Shown here piece by piece: positions 44,921 to 56,431 of a DNA stretch of 64,000 nt. Position 1 is the first letter of the stretch; every line of letters begins with the position of its first letter. The notes beneath the pieces are model-generated. The model was given only the letters and a program-made list of their open reading frames with translations. It did no database searches and was not told the origin of the DNA. Both the position numbers and the translations under genes were made by a program. The DNA comes from Oidiodendron maius Zn (Eukaryota; Ascomycota; Leotiomycetes; Myxotrichaceae): contig KN832870.1 in the NCBI GenBank assembly GCA_000827325.1, forward strand, positions 6,224,032 through 6,288,031. The letters are read 5' to 3'.

Positions 44921-47232
44921 ATGTATAAAATTTGGTACATGTGTCTAGTGCTATGCGGGATTGCCGTCGTTATGGCAGACCCGGCTACGTTTTCAATAGG
45001 AGATATCGCGCAATATGTGGGTTCCGCGGTAAGTTTGGGGATCAAAATGGCCATCTACATGCCTCCTGGGTCCTACGAACTGATCAATCTGTTAGACAAG
45101 CACCCCCACAATAACCGGTAGTGTCATTGAATTCACGGCTGCCGCACAGGCAGACCAAGGTGTGAACGTCTTTCTGTCCCCGGATCTTCAGAACAGCATT
45201 AAGGGGATCATGGATTCAAATTGCCAGGCACTCAATAGCCAGTGTTTGCAGAGCGTGCGAGATGGCTTGGTCAACACCAATACGCAGCTTGTCGCCCGGC
45301 AGATCGGAGCTATCGGTCTCATCGGTCTCGTCGGTGCAGGCGTCGCTGCTATTATCAGCCTCTTTATTCCTTTTATTTTCGAAGAGCACAAACTGATCCC
45401 GATGCCGATTAAACTGAATCCAAGCCAAATTAGTGCAGCTACTGCCGCAGCATCGGCAACAGAGATTGTGATTGTCCCGACATCCGGTCCACCTGTCACC
45501 ATCACGCCGAAACCGAATCCTCCCACCGTGACGGGGTGAGTAAAAGTCTTAAGAGAAAACAGACGAAGTTGATAATTTGCTGACATTTATCTCCCAGAAC
45601 CGCCGCCCCTGCGATAACCACATTCACGAGTGCCATTGATGGGCACCAGAAAGGCGATGTGATCATATCGATGCCGGAAGACCTCGCTAATCGCATAACG
45701 GGTTTCATCGGAATGGCTTCTCAATGCTCAGACTCTCAGTTCAATAGCAAGAGGGTTCGAAAGCGCCAGAATGACTTCGGCAACGTAATCTGCGCCTCCC
45801 AGAATCTTGTCATAAACGCCGCTCCCGACGGCCCGTTTCACGAGCTCCTTGTCCTCCAGCCCCAAGCTTTCCCATGGACGGCGGCGGACGCCGTCCGCGC
45901 AATGAATGTGGTCATTGCATTCGCACAGGCCCAGGCCGCGAATCTCCAGCTCACGCCGATCCAGGCTGGAGCCGTCGGAATTGCCGCCTTCGCCATCGCC
46001 TGGGAGGTGCTCATCAACAATAAGGATCTGTCGAGCAGCAATGTGATCCCGGCCAGCTCCCTCAAGGGCACGACAACCACGCCCGCCACCACTGCCACCA
46101 CCACAACCACCACTACTATTACATGTCCCACGCCGCAGTGTAATGCCGGCTGTAAACTGATCGGAGCTATCGCAGAATGCAGCACCTCGTGCGTCACACC
46201 ATCTGGCAGTTGCAGTGCCACCAGCAGTGGCACAATCAAGGTTACGACGACAGCAACCATACCGTGGACAGTGGTGGCTAATGACCTCGCGGTGCCCACG
46301 ACCTCTATAGCCTCCGCCGCGAAAGCAAAATGCACCCCATCCAACATGGGTGTCAATGTTGTGGTTGCCCAGGCCCTTGCGAACAAATTCTGTACCAGCC
46401 TAGATCTATCCAAAAGCAGTAGCACTTCTATACAAGGGAATGCAACTGGCTTACCAGATCCATACGGAAGTTCTATGTTCTTTAACTTTAGCCAAACTGC
46501 CGATACCTGTTATCTTGGCTGTAATACAAGCTATACGCAAATCATTTCAGCCTGTAAGTTAAATATCTCTTAGCTACCTATGACCGAAAAGACTAAGAAG
46601 ACAAATAGGCCAATTTAATAGTCATACTATCTACGGGACGGGGAGTCTGCAGGATAGTTGCGGCACGTTTGCAATGTCGATATCAGTTCCTGGGCAGATG
46701 CCCGCTCCAGCCACCACGGCTTCCTCGTCGGCGATTCCAACCCCAACACTATCTCCTCCACAACTGCAAAGCCAGCAATGTTACGGCGCGAATGATTTCG
46801 GGAGCCACAGTGACATTGCTGGAAGTATGCAGAATCAAGCCGCCGGTATGGTCTGTGTTCGCTTCAATCAAACATTTACTTCCAAGTCAGGCCCTGTGCA
46901 GTCGAACTTATATACAGTAACGGACGGTCTTATGCCGTATCGTTATACAGTGAGTTGGATCAATGGGTGTGTGACGACGGCGACGGAGCAGAGTATGAGC
47001 CAACCGCTCGGTCCGGACAATCCTTCGGTAAACTGTGTTAGTTTACTGACGGGGGATTGGCAAAACTGTAAGTGCTGCGCTCTTGTTTTGCAAGTATATG
47101 TAAATTTTTTAAAATCTTTTTACTGATACTGAGTTAATTTCAGGTAATAATGGTGGAGCTGGCGGGTATATAGATGCAGGATGCTTGAGGTATGGTTTCG
47201 CTGCAACAACAAATCCGAATCAACTGCCTTAA
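44921..47232 (+). CDS. Large secreted Cys/Thr-rich protein of unknown function (683 residues)
   Basis: Exons 44921-45028, 45096-45535, 45598-46553, 46609-47067 and 47144-47232 total 2052 nt. A signal peptide (MYKIWYMCLVLCGIAVVMA) is followed by a region with a hydrophobic, glycine-rich segment (GAIGLIGLVGAGVAAIISLF, near residues 110-130), a Pro/Thr stretch, a second globular part ending with a hydrophobic AVGIAAFAIAWEVLI, a threonine run (TTTTPATTATTTTTTT) suited to O-glycosylation, a Cys-rich block (CPTPQCNAGCKLIG), and a final domain with WINGCVTT, GDWQNCNNGG and GYIDAGCLRYGF. The C-terminal module resembles one found at the ends of many fungal extracellular glycoproteins, some attached to GH18 chitinases. 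No catalytic motif was seen. Every junction was chosen by GT/AG and frame. It is probably cell-surface or secreted. Confidence 0.78.
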
Positions 47233-48241
47233 GAGGATAGGTATTGGCTGCAGTGAATCTACTGCCTTGGCTTAACCCTACCTTATAGGAATATCTCGAG
47301 AGATAAAAAACTGGAAGATAGACAGATGAACTCAGGAACTCCTTCAACCATCCCTTTCGGAAAGTTATTAATTAACTTTTCGTCTTAGCGATGTCCAGCG
47401 CTGTATGCGCAATTGCGTTGCGGCAATCAGGGTGCTGTTCTAGAACCTCAGAAGAATTCGGATTTCATATCTACAACTTCTTTTGGTCCTGGCTTAGATG
47501 ATAGCAATGCCAGCGCTCTCTAATCTTATACGGAGTACAGGTTGGGCCATACCGCTAAAGAGTCATATCTGAAGGTGTTCTGCGACTTATTAAGCCTTGA
47601 TAATTTAGAGAGGGCGAACAACACTATCCATATACAGGACTATGAAAACTCAGGAGCAATACCAACCGGGTTATCTTTCATACGACCTTCTCCTCCCTGG
47701 TCACATACCATTTATCACAGTAGTGTGGCCAATCCCAATAAATCTTACTAACATTCGAAGAGGTTAAAGTTCTATTCCATGCAAACCTGCTCAATGATGA
47801 ACGAGATAGGGCCAATTATAAAATTACATGATCATTGAGTGGAATGTGGACTGCTCGGGCCATCAATTCCATCCCCACGAGCCCTCCTCTCCCCTCAGTT
47901 TATTCTCTTAGTTATAACGATTGATAGTTGAATATACCGGTGAAGATCTTACCGATCCTTAGTAGTTATAGCCGTATTGAGTTTAGCGTTGCATTGCTCG
48001 TAAACCTTGACAATTTACTTGCCCGAAGTGGGTCAGCTGATCTAGGCGAATGGAATTACCAATTCTCCTGCCGAGCTGGCTCTACTACCATATATCTTTC
48101 CGACAATAGCCTCCTCTCTTACAAAATAAGCGTGATTTGAGAGGGGGTATCGGTAATTTGCCATAATACTTGACAGAATGTCCAAGTAAACTTCATAGCT
48201 TGCGACAAGACAATTGGGAAATCAACAAAATCCCCACTGCA
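47233..48241. other. Intergenic, upstream of the P450
   Basis: No gene or repeat was recognised. Confidence 0.45.
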
Positions 48242-49907
48242 ATGGATACCTTACGGAACAGTTTAGAGGCCACTGGAACCCCGAAGCTATGGCTCGTTGT
48301 CTCTTCGATCCTTTTAATCATCGCCTTTACTGCCAGGAAAAACCTTCACGTTGAATATGACGCCCTCGAACCTCCCGTCATTCCGCAGTCGATCCCTTAC
48401 ATCGGTCATCTCATCAGTATCGCCAGATACGGATCCTCATATTACGCCATGATCAAGTGAATAAATCTTCGTCATCCTTTGCTCTAAGAGAGCCTCACTC
48501 TAACATAGACGTAGTAAGAAACACAACTACCCGATCTACACGCTCCCCACATGGACCAGCCGGACCTACATCATCACGTCCCCCGCCCTCGCAGCAATCA
48601 TCCAGCGCGCATCCCCCAAAACCTCCTTCTACTCCGCAATCCTAGAAGTGACGAAACGAATAGTTGCATTCGACATCCAATCCATGGAAATCGTCCAAAA
48701 CAACGCCAACCGCGAAGCAGGCGACGAAGGCGTCATGCCCGAATCCCACGACATGCTTGCCAGCACGCTAGGACCTGGGCCCACTTTAAACAGAATCACC
48801 ACTCTCCAGCTCGAGATCTTCTCCTCGACCTTGGATAAAGTCCGACCTCAAGGCAAGGAAGTCGTGGAATTGCATTCCTGGTTGCGAGAACAGTTCACAC
48901 TGGCCAACGCAACGGCCATCTACGGGCCCGAAAACCTCTTCTCTATGAACGCCTCCCTAATAAACGATTTCTGGGCGTTCGAAGCAGGCATCGTGCCTTT
49001 GATCGCTAATATCCTGCCTTGGATCACGGCCCGTAAAGCGTATTTTGCACGTGAGAGGGTTCTGAGCGGGCTGATTGAATATGTGGAGTTGGAGCGGTAT
49101 AAGAAGGCTGCTTCCATGATCCAAAAACGCATTGCAATTAATCTGAAACATGGGCTGAGCAAGAAGATGGTGGGACATGGAGAATTGGTCATGCTGTTTG
49201 CGATCCTGGGGAATGCTGTCCCGACGACGTTTTGGTTCTTGACTCACTTATTTAGCCAGCCGGACTTGCTTGCCGATGTGAGAAGCGAGATCGGAGCTGC
49301 TGTCACTGTTAATGAGCTGGGTATTGGGGGAGATGGAGAAAAGAAGATAATCCACGTGGAGAAGTTGAAATCTGTGGCGCCGATCTTGATATCTGCGTAC
49401 CGCGAGACACTACGCTTCGTGGCGAATCTGACATCTGTGAGGATGATCTTGGAGGATACCGTAATCGCGGGCAAATACCTCCTCAAGAAAGATTCTATTG
49501 TTCAAATTGCCAGTGGGGTCATCCATCTGGATCCCGACGTCTGGGGTCCAGATGCGGCGGAATTCAATGCAAGAAGGTTTCTCCAAACCAACACATCTGA
49601 GGATGTGACAGGGAAGACTACCACAACCCCCCTACCGAAAAATGTCCCATCTGCAGCATTCAGAGCGTTTGGGGGTGGAAGTGTCATTTGTCCCGGTAGG
49701 CATTTTGCTCAGAGTGAGATTGTCGGGTTTGTGGCTGCGGTTGTCATGGGGTTTGATTTTGAGAAGCCGAGTGGAGGTGCCATTGAGTTGCCGGAGAAGA
49801 ATGATGGATTGATTCCATTAGTAGTTATGAAGCCGAAGCGGGAGTGCATGATTGTTATTAAGAGGAGAAAAGGTTTGGAGAAAGCGAAGTGGGAGTTGGA
49901 ATTGTGA
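48242..49907 (+). CDS. Cytochrome P450, CYP7/CYP8-like fungal group
   Basis: Exons 48242-48456 and 48515-49907 total 1608 nt and give 535 residues. An N-terminal membrane anchor (LWLVVSSILLIIAFTA) and the proline-rich hinge PPVIPQSIPYIGHL are present. Helix I reads AILGNAVPTTFWFL, the GNxxPxxFW form of CYP7/CYP8-type enzymes rather than the usual AGxDT. The ExxR is RETLR (Glu369-Arg372) and the heme loop FRAFGGGSVICPGRHFA with Cys464. It is ER-bound and should oxidise a hydrophobic, perhaps sterol- or fatty-acid-like, substrate. It lies 7.6 kb beyond the aminotransferase, with unrelated genes between, so membership in the PKS cluster is doubtful. An upstream in-frame ATG (48170) is less likely because it pushes the anchor inward. 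Confidence 0.92.
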
Positions 49908-51195
49908 GGACGGGATATTGACGACGTAAACGCGAGTGAACGAGAACTGGGAAATAGAGAGAAAATTATTACCAGAAATTCAGAGACAACTCGAAACGCT
50001 CAATGTGTCAGGATTACAATTGTATTCTACCCGTCCTCATCATCGAGCTTGGCCATCTTATACTAGTGATAGAAAGATATCCTTCAAAGGCGGAGGATGG
50101 CAAGTTGTGTTTTGTTGGGAGGGTACCACTGTTGGCTGAAGCTGTTGATGCTGTCGTAGCGTTCGACAGGTGTGAAAACTCGAAGTTGTCTCTCACGGAA
50201 TCGGTAGCAGGAATGAATTTGATGATTGATCACACCCATATTATTGAAAGTAAATTCACTAATAACTTTTTCCCGATACACCTATGCATTGACGAAAGAG
50301 GAAATCGCATCGAAGTCTTTTTTACCCAGTCTCACAAATAGGCTTCTACTCCTATCCAAGCTGGAACACAGCAAAGCCTCAACTATCTTTAACAACTCAG
50401 CTGCACCTAATTTCTCTATCAAAGACTTATTACAGTTCCAATAGTATTGTGACTTGATCCAAAGCTAAAGCTCTTGGCGTTATAGTATTGGAGCACCCCC
50501 CCAACGTAATCCCAACGATTAGTTATAGCTATCTAGTTATTTAGGCTAAGTTGCCCACAAGATATCCAATAGGTACTTTATATGGTCAATTTATTATGAC
50601 TAAGTCCAACGTGACTATTGTAGCTACTAGAACCTTACTTACGTATTATATAACTAGCCTTCCTAAGTATTATGCTAAATACTCAATGATCTTCTTATTC
50701 TGTATATAAATATTTAAGTTTTATAGGAGGTTAATTTGACGAGCTTTTGAACATACTCTGATAGGTCGAGGAGTTAGATACTCCTTAGTGATCTACCTAT
50801 ACCTAATGCTGTAATTGTGAGCTAAAACTATACAACTTCTAGTATTAGGAGAGACCTCACAAAGGGGCAGTATAAGAAGTATGGGGCAAATAGGGGGGTT
50901 AGGCCTGAAATGCGTGAATTGCGATTTTGAGGATTGTCGCTTTGAGTTTTGGTCAACATGCGACATTCGAGGCATGGCGACATTCGAGTTTCAGGGTCCC
51001 ATGGTGGTTTCCCACCTCGGAGTAGTCACCAGGTCTTTGACGCTCAGGATCAGACTAAAGAAAGAAGGAATATTCGTTTCTTCGCGATGATATCGAAGGG
51101 GAGATTATTCGTATTTGAACAATCTTCGCTCACTTCAAACTGTATATGATTTCCAAGACTTGCCGAAAAATGCTCCAGTACAGAACCAAATCTCC
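49908..51195. other. Intergenic, AT-rich
   Basis: Short open stretches only. The part from 50450 to 50800 is visibly AT-rich. No known element was recognised. Confidence 0.45.
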
Positions 51196-53416
51196 TTAGA
51201 CCAACTCCATCTTCTTCCTCTCTACATTCAACACCGTCCTCAAATGCTCATACCTCAATTTAACCCCTTTATGCCTCGCAAGTAACTGTCCCGTCTTCAA
51301 CACATTCTTAATCTGCCTCCCATTAATATCCACATCAGCCAACACCCCAATCTCCTTCTCCGACAACTCATTCTCAATCCCTTGCTTCAAAAAGTTCTCC
51401 CAAACTTGCTTCCTCGCTCCTCTATCCAAACCCTGATATTCAATGCTAATATGGATCCTGCTTTGGAACGCAGGGTCCATATCCTGGACGCGGTTGGTGG
51501 TAAGAAAGAGGATGCCCTCGTAGTATTCGAGGGTGCGGAGGAAGATAGAGACGATCTTGTTGCGTTCGAGATCGTGTGCTGAGCGTGCTTCGAGGAAGAC
51601 GTCACATTCGTCGAGGAGGAGGATGGCGTTCCATTTTGCGACCATCTCAAGGATCTTGGTGATATTCATTTCGACTTCGATGCTGCGGGTTCCGAGATCG
51701 CTGGCGGACATCATGTAGATGGGGGCCTTCATCGTCTCAGCGACGGATTCTGCTGTGAGTGTTTTCCCTACGCCTGGCCCTCCAAACAGAAGCATGATTA
51801 TGCCTTTCCCTTTCCCGGAAATGAGGTCGTCGAAATCATCTTTGAATTTTACTTGAGATTCGGCGAAGGCGAGGATGAGCTCTTTCTGGTCAGCTGGGAG
51901 GACCAGGTTTGAGAAGGCGGAGGAGTTGAATTCGATTTCCGAGACGGCGTCAACGAAGAAAGAGAGCCATTGCTTGGACTTGAGGGCATAGCCACGGACT
52001 AAAGGAGTACTCTGGATGAGTTGCTCGTCAGTGAGGGGAACGCTCTTATAACCTCTTGAGTTAGAAGAATCGTTGGTGTTGACAAAGGAGTAGGAATCGT
52101 CGTGATCATCGGAGTCATATGACTCGTCAGAATCAAGGTCGGAATCATCAGAATTGCTAGAAGTTCGAGAATGTGCTTTGGGCTTCTCTTTAAGGGGTGT
52201 GAGCGCTCTAATCCTATTTGGGTTGAATTTGCCGAACGCAATGGTGTCGCTGTTTATTGTTAGTAGTTCATGCCAACGACTAAAGGAAGCACATACATTA
52301 CGATACGACTATCGATTGTAACCTTAATATCGTCCCCTTCCTTATTCTTACTAATTGCAAAAGACTTATACGCCTTGTAGTGATAACCATGATATTGCTC
52401 GAAAAGCTTTCCACGCTTCAATAGCTCAGTGCTGATTTTCTCATGCTCTGGATGATATTCCAAAGGAAATATGTCGAGAGAAGAAATTGGCATGGTTCCA
52501 GGGAATTCAAGGATCAAATTCTGAGCGCAAGCATAGCCAAACTTGTCCCCATCCCAATCGACCTTTTGGGCCATGACACCGAAACAATTGCCATACTTGG
52601 GATGTTCGAGGTAGGTACTTGATTTTAACCGTGAGCCGCAGTCGCGATTCCACTCATGCGAGTAGAGCGTGGATCCTGGTACGAAGATGGTCCACAGGTG
52701 CTCGAAAGTTATGACCTGGTTCTTGATGTAATCGATTCTGGCTGCGATGACATCCTTAAGTTCAGCCTCGAGCGTCTTATATAGCAACTCAAGATGCTTC
52801 TTTGTCTCTTCATCCTCTTGCTCGTCGAGGGCCTCGGTGAATTCTTGCCAGCGATGGATGAAAGGTTGGAAAGGAGCTTGGAAGACAAGTCGTCTGAGAG
52901 TTGCCGTGACCCCTTTGATTGACATTAGCCGGGCGTGGAGGGAGTTATTGTCAATACTGAGAACCTACCTGGATAATCTTTCAAGACTTTTGACAAGATA
53001 TTCTTTAAGAGAGGGCTTTGAATCACGATGCTGTCAATTTCAAGTTTCTTTCGCGAATCGAAACTCTTCCTGTTGCGGACGAGAATAGCAAAACGAGCTG
53101 TCATCTCATTTTCTGCAGCTTCATTGAGGTCGTCTGGGTAGACATCTGTCCAGCTTGTTCGCCCCTTGTTGTCTTCCTTTTGATACAGGTGCTTCAGGTC
53201 GCATTCCATACCAACCTTGATTACCTCCTCAGCATCTCTGGCCTCACCATCAGCCTCACCGTGAACATCAGCCTCTACAGAGCTAGTGGTTGGAGCAGCC
53301 CCGGCCTCTGTCTTCTCCTCTACAACATCTACTTTGGCCTCTGCTTGGGCTTTGGCTCCCGTCGAGACGATTATCTCGGGGGCACTTGACCTACTCTCTG
53401 TCATCACTGAAGCCAT
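51196..53416 (-). CDS. AAA+ ATPase of the fungal DUF7025-AAA type
   Basis: Exons 53416-52969, 52912-52297 and 52249-51196 total 2118 nt and give 705 residues. The N terminus is low-complexity and acidic (about 1-75). The middle part has the DUF7025-like pattern (IDSIVIQSPLLKNILSKVL, FEHLWTIFVPGSTLY, GYHYKAYKSFAI). A Ser/Asp-rich linker (DDSDLDSDESYDSDDHDDS) precedes the AAA module: Walker A GGPGVGKT at 511-518, Walker B ILLLDECD with Asp568/Glu569, then FLTTNRVQDMDPAFQSRIH with the sensor and Arg-finger region. Such ATPases are abundant in filamentous fungi and mostly uncharacterised; they resemble BCS1/katanin-type remodelers. The second intron has a perfect TACTAAC. It is divergent from the F-box gene. 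Confidence 0.92.
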
Positions 53417-54375
53417 TGTGAAAAGATACGAAGAGAGTAGCTGTGAAGTGTGGTTAGACGAAAGAATATCAAGAGCTTTCCGGGTTTTATATTGGATCTA
53501 AGAACTCGGCACCAGCCCAATATATTATCTAGGCTGCAGCACGGGTTGACTCACAATCAGTCTGCCTAAATAATTCAGCAAGAGAGCGGGCGGTCTCTTT
53601 ATCTGCAGGCTAGGCGAGCGCCTTATTGGTCAGTGCAAGCTGCACGCTGAAGACAGGGCTGTGAGGCCGTCGCCGAGTACGTTGTATTTAGGAGGGCGAC
53701 TCCCTTGTCTAGTGGCGCCACGAGGACATCACGTGCTAAGTACCCGTATTCCCTTACGTCGCCGGCCGCCTTAGATAAACTAACTAACTAACTTAGCCAC
53801 GGTTTTACACTGAAAATAGTAAATCTTCTCCAATATACTTTTTATTATACCTTTATAAGCAACAAGGCTATTAACTTACCTTTTTAAATTGTGGCTGCGA
53901 CGTTTGTAGCTGCGCATAACTTGCCGGAAAATTCCGACCGAAGCAAAAAGTACCTTACGTGCAGCCAACAAAATCGGCCGTCTTCTCCTTCTGGTAGAGT
54001 AGAAAGCAAAAGTACCGTAGTGTCACACTGAATCTGTGATTTAATTTTGGACCCACATTTATCTTAAACTACTACCGTTACGGCCTGGCTGATATTCAGA
54101 CTCTGCTTATGTGGGGGTCAGCGTCAAAACTGGACTGTGCTACAAAGTCTTGTTGGCGACAGGTAATAATGGTGGTTGGGCGCTCCAGGTTCCCATGTCG
54201 CATTCACTCCTAGTCGAAGCGAGCCGACGATTAGTGTTTCACAAAAAGGTCATGTGATAATTTCTGCCTAGTTCTACCTTTGCATGCCGTTCCGGTCCTA
54301 CGCCTTCGTGTATCGAGGTTATTAAACAGGTTTAACCAGCTTGATATCTATTTTAGTCTACAAAGCAACATCAAG
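53417..54375. promoter_or_regulatory. Divergent intergenic region between the AAA+ ATPase and F-box genes
   Basis: 959 bp with both 5' flanks. A 22-bp segment at 54212-54233 repeats 9509-9530 with one mismatch, perhaps the edge of a dispersed repeat. No other element was recognised. Confidence 0.45.
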
Positions 54376-55986
54376 ATGTCCGGTTTTACAAATCTCCCGC
54401 CCGAACTCCTCGAAGAAATAGTTTCTCTCGTCCTAGCCAATGAACAATCCACACCATCAAAATCCGACAATAGCAACCAAACCAAAAATGAAGACAGACA
54501 CCCCGATAAGACTTTAGCGAAACGAGCAAAGCTTCTGGAAGCGTATTCCTTATCTAAAGTTATCACACACTACTTCGCCGAGGGCCTTGCCGCAATAGAC
54601 GATTATAAGGTGCCAGATACGGAGTTCCAGTACGAATTTATTGCGGACCTCTACCGACACCGAGTTCGAAAGGGAGCTCTTCTGTCGCTCGCTTTGAGTT
54701 GTCGAACCCTGAGAGACATCGTCGAGCCAATTCTATACCGAATGGTGGAGCTCAAATCCGGCGCTTCTGATCGAGCTCTCGATTCAAATCCTGTGACAAG
54801 TTTCTTGTGCTCAATGTCCACGCGACGTTCACTTCCAGCTCACGTTCGAGAACTGTCTTTTCGAAGTAAGATCGACATGGTTAAATCAGGTTATGAGCAA
54901 AGCAAAGACGGCCGACTTGAACATCTCCAGAACGCTGTGAATCAGCTCGACCATTTTGCTCTCTCCTTATCTTCTGAAAAGGAACTTGAAATATGGCATC
55001 CTGATGTCCAACGAGCGCTGCTATTCTATCTTTTGCCAAATTTGCATGCCCTTAAAATCACGCTGGAGACGGAATTCCCTTCTATCTGGGACGAATTTCT
55101 GGCCTTGTTTTTTTCAACCCCGAAGTCAATAACTCTCCCTCCTGCTCTCCAGAACCTCAGAGAACTCTCAATCATCTTTTGCGGCACCGACACCGATCAA
55201 GTATATGGTATCGACGGTATACTCCCAGCTCTTCTCCTCCCAAATCTCCATACGCTGTATATAGGAAGTGGCCTTGCAACTTCAGTTGGGCGGGATGATA
55301 TTTCCTATGATGATCTAGCGATGTATAAGAGAAAATCAAATATTAAAAACATAGTATTTGAATTTTCTGGCGTAGAAGCAGAAGCTTTGACCCTGATGTT
55401 GAGCATACCAAGGGAGCTGGAGAGCTTTACATTTAATTTCTGTGGATGTTCATTTGCCGTGGGGTGCGTAGAGCCCTCGGAAATTGCCGCTGCGCTCCTC
55501 CCTCAACGACAATCTCTCAGGAAATTGGAAATCAGAGGCAATTCGGATCATCGTGGGGGTCATGGGGAGCCTTTTCCCAGTGGATTTTTGACGAGTTTCA
55601 GTGCTCTGGAGGAGTTAAAAATTGCAGTTGCGTTGTTTTTGCATCGTGGCTCTGATGGGACTAGGTGGCTGTGGACTAACCCACCTGGTTGGTTGCAGGG
55701 TATGCTTCCAAGGGGATTGAGAAGCCTGAAACTTTATTTCTATAATGATTGGTCTATCTTCGAGTGGGCGCAGGAATTAGCTTCAGTGTTTAAGCATAAA
55801 GATATCTTGTGCCCGTTATTGGCGGATATGTACCTCGAGTACTGGACAAGTGCTGAGGATTTTCTCGAGCCGAACACAGAGACAATCAGGAGAAACTTAG
55901 TAGCCTTTCTGGAAAAAGGAGCGAGAGAAGCCGGAGTCCAGCTGATATTTGATGTGGACGAGAACTCGGATACCATGATTGGCTGA
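54376..55986 (+). CDS. F-box-like protein with leucine-rich C-terminal part
   Basis: Single exon of 536 residues from the ATG at 54376, chosen because the F-box begins at once (FTNLPPELLEEIVSLVL, residues 4-20); a longer open stretch upstream to 54280 lacks similarity. The F-box continues around GALLSLALSCRTLRDIVEPILYR (about 130-152) after an inserted charged segment. The rest has leucine-rich-like spacing (LPNLHALKITLE, LQNLRELSIIF, LLLPNLHTLYI, SLRKLEIRG, SALEELKIAV, GLRSLKLYF). It probably acts as a substrate adaptor of an SCF ubiquitin ligase; the substrate is unknown. Confidence 0.87.
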   Translation: MSGFTNLPPELLEEIVSLVLANEQSTPSKSDNSNQTKNEDRHPDKTLAKRAKLLEAYSLSKVITHYFAEGLAAIDDYKVPDTEFQYEFIADLYRHRVRKGALLSLALSCRTLRDIVEPILYRMVELKSGASDRALDSNPVTSFLCSMSTRRSLPAHVRELSFRSKIDMVKSGYEQSKDGRLEHLQNAVNQLDHFALSLSSEKELEIWHPDVQRALLFYLLPNLHALKITLETEFPSIWDEFLALFFSTPKSITLPPALQNLRELSIIFCGTDTDQVYGIDGILPALLLPNLHTLYIGSGLATSVGRDDISYDDLAMYKRKSNIKNIVFEFSGVEAEALTLMLSIPRELESFTFNFCGCSFAVGCVEPSEIAAALLPQRQSLRKLEIRGNSDHRGGHGEPFPSGFLTSFSALEELKIAVALFLHRGSDGTRWLWTNPPGWLQGMLPRGLRSLKLYFYNDWSIFEWAQELASVFKHKDILCPLLADMYLEYWTSAEDFLEPNTETIRRNLVAFLEKGAREAGVQLIFDVDENSDTMIG

Positions 55987-56431
55987 TGTGCATTCGTACA
56001 AGGAAATTAGAAGGTGTTGTACCGAACAAGAACCGACTATCGATAAAGTCAAGAGGCTCTTCTCCACTCTTCTCCACGACGCTCTGTCTCTCTACGCGGG
56101 TCTCTGTTCTGGGGCACGAAAATAAGGGTTTATATGCAATTGATTTGCAAAAGAAGAAAGGTTGTACGAGAGGTTGTCTAAACCTTGGTAGCTAGCAAAT
56201 AAGGGGATTATTGATTGCTACTCCCTGGTTTCGTGGCAAAGCGTCGGGGGTATTATGTTGAGAAGGAGGCCTCGCCACTTCAAATGCAACCTGCTACACG
56301 AGAACAGCATCGAAAGCGGATTGCTATTACCATTAGAGCTAAGCATACCAGTTGCTTGCAATTTTGCCTGACTAGATCTTCATTATCGGAAACGAGAAGA
56401 AAGCTGTCTCGTCTTCATAGATCTCCATCAT
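55987..56431. other. Intergenic between converging genes
   Basis: Shared 3' region of the F-box gene and the GH31 gene. Nothing else was seen. Confidence 0.5.

Noticed and set aside
45838-46425. 195-codon minus-strand frame rich in Val/Ala
   Set aside because: It is antisense to the threonine-rich exon of the secreted protein at 44921-47232.
48170-48241. Upstream start for the P450
   Set aside because: It would put 24 polar residues before the membrane anchor; the ATG at 48242 gives the usual short lumenal tail.
48242-49907. P450 as a member of the PKS cluster
   Set aside because: Three unrelated genes and over 7 kb separate it from the aminotransferase; no sequence evidence links them.
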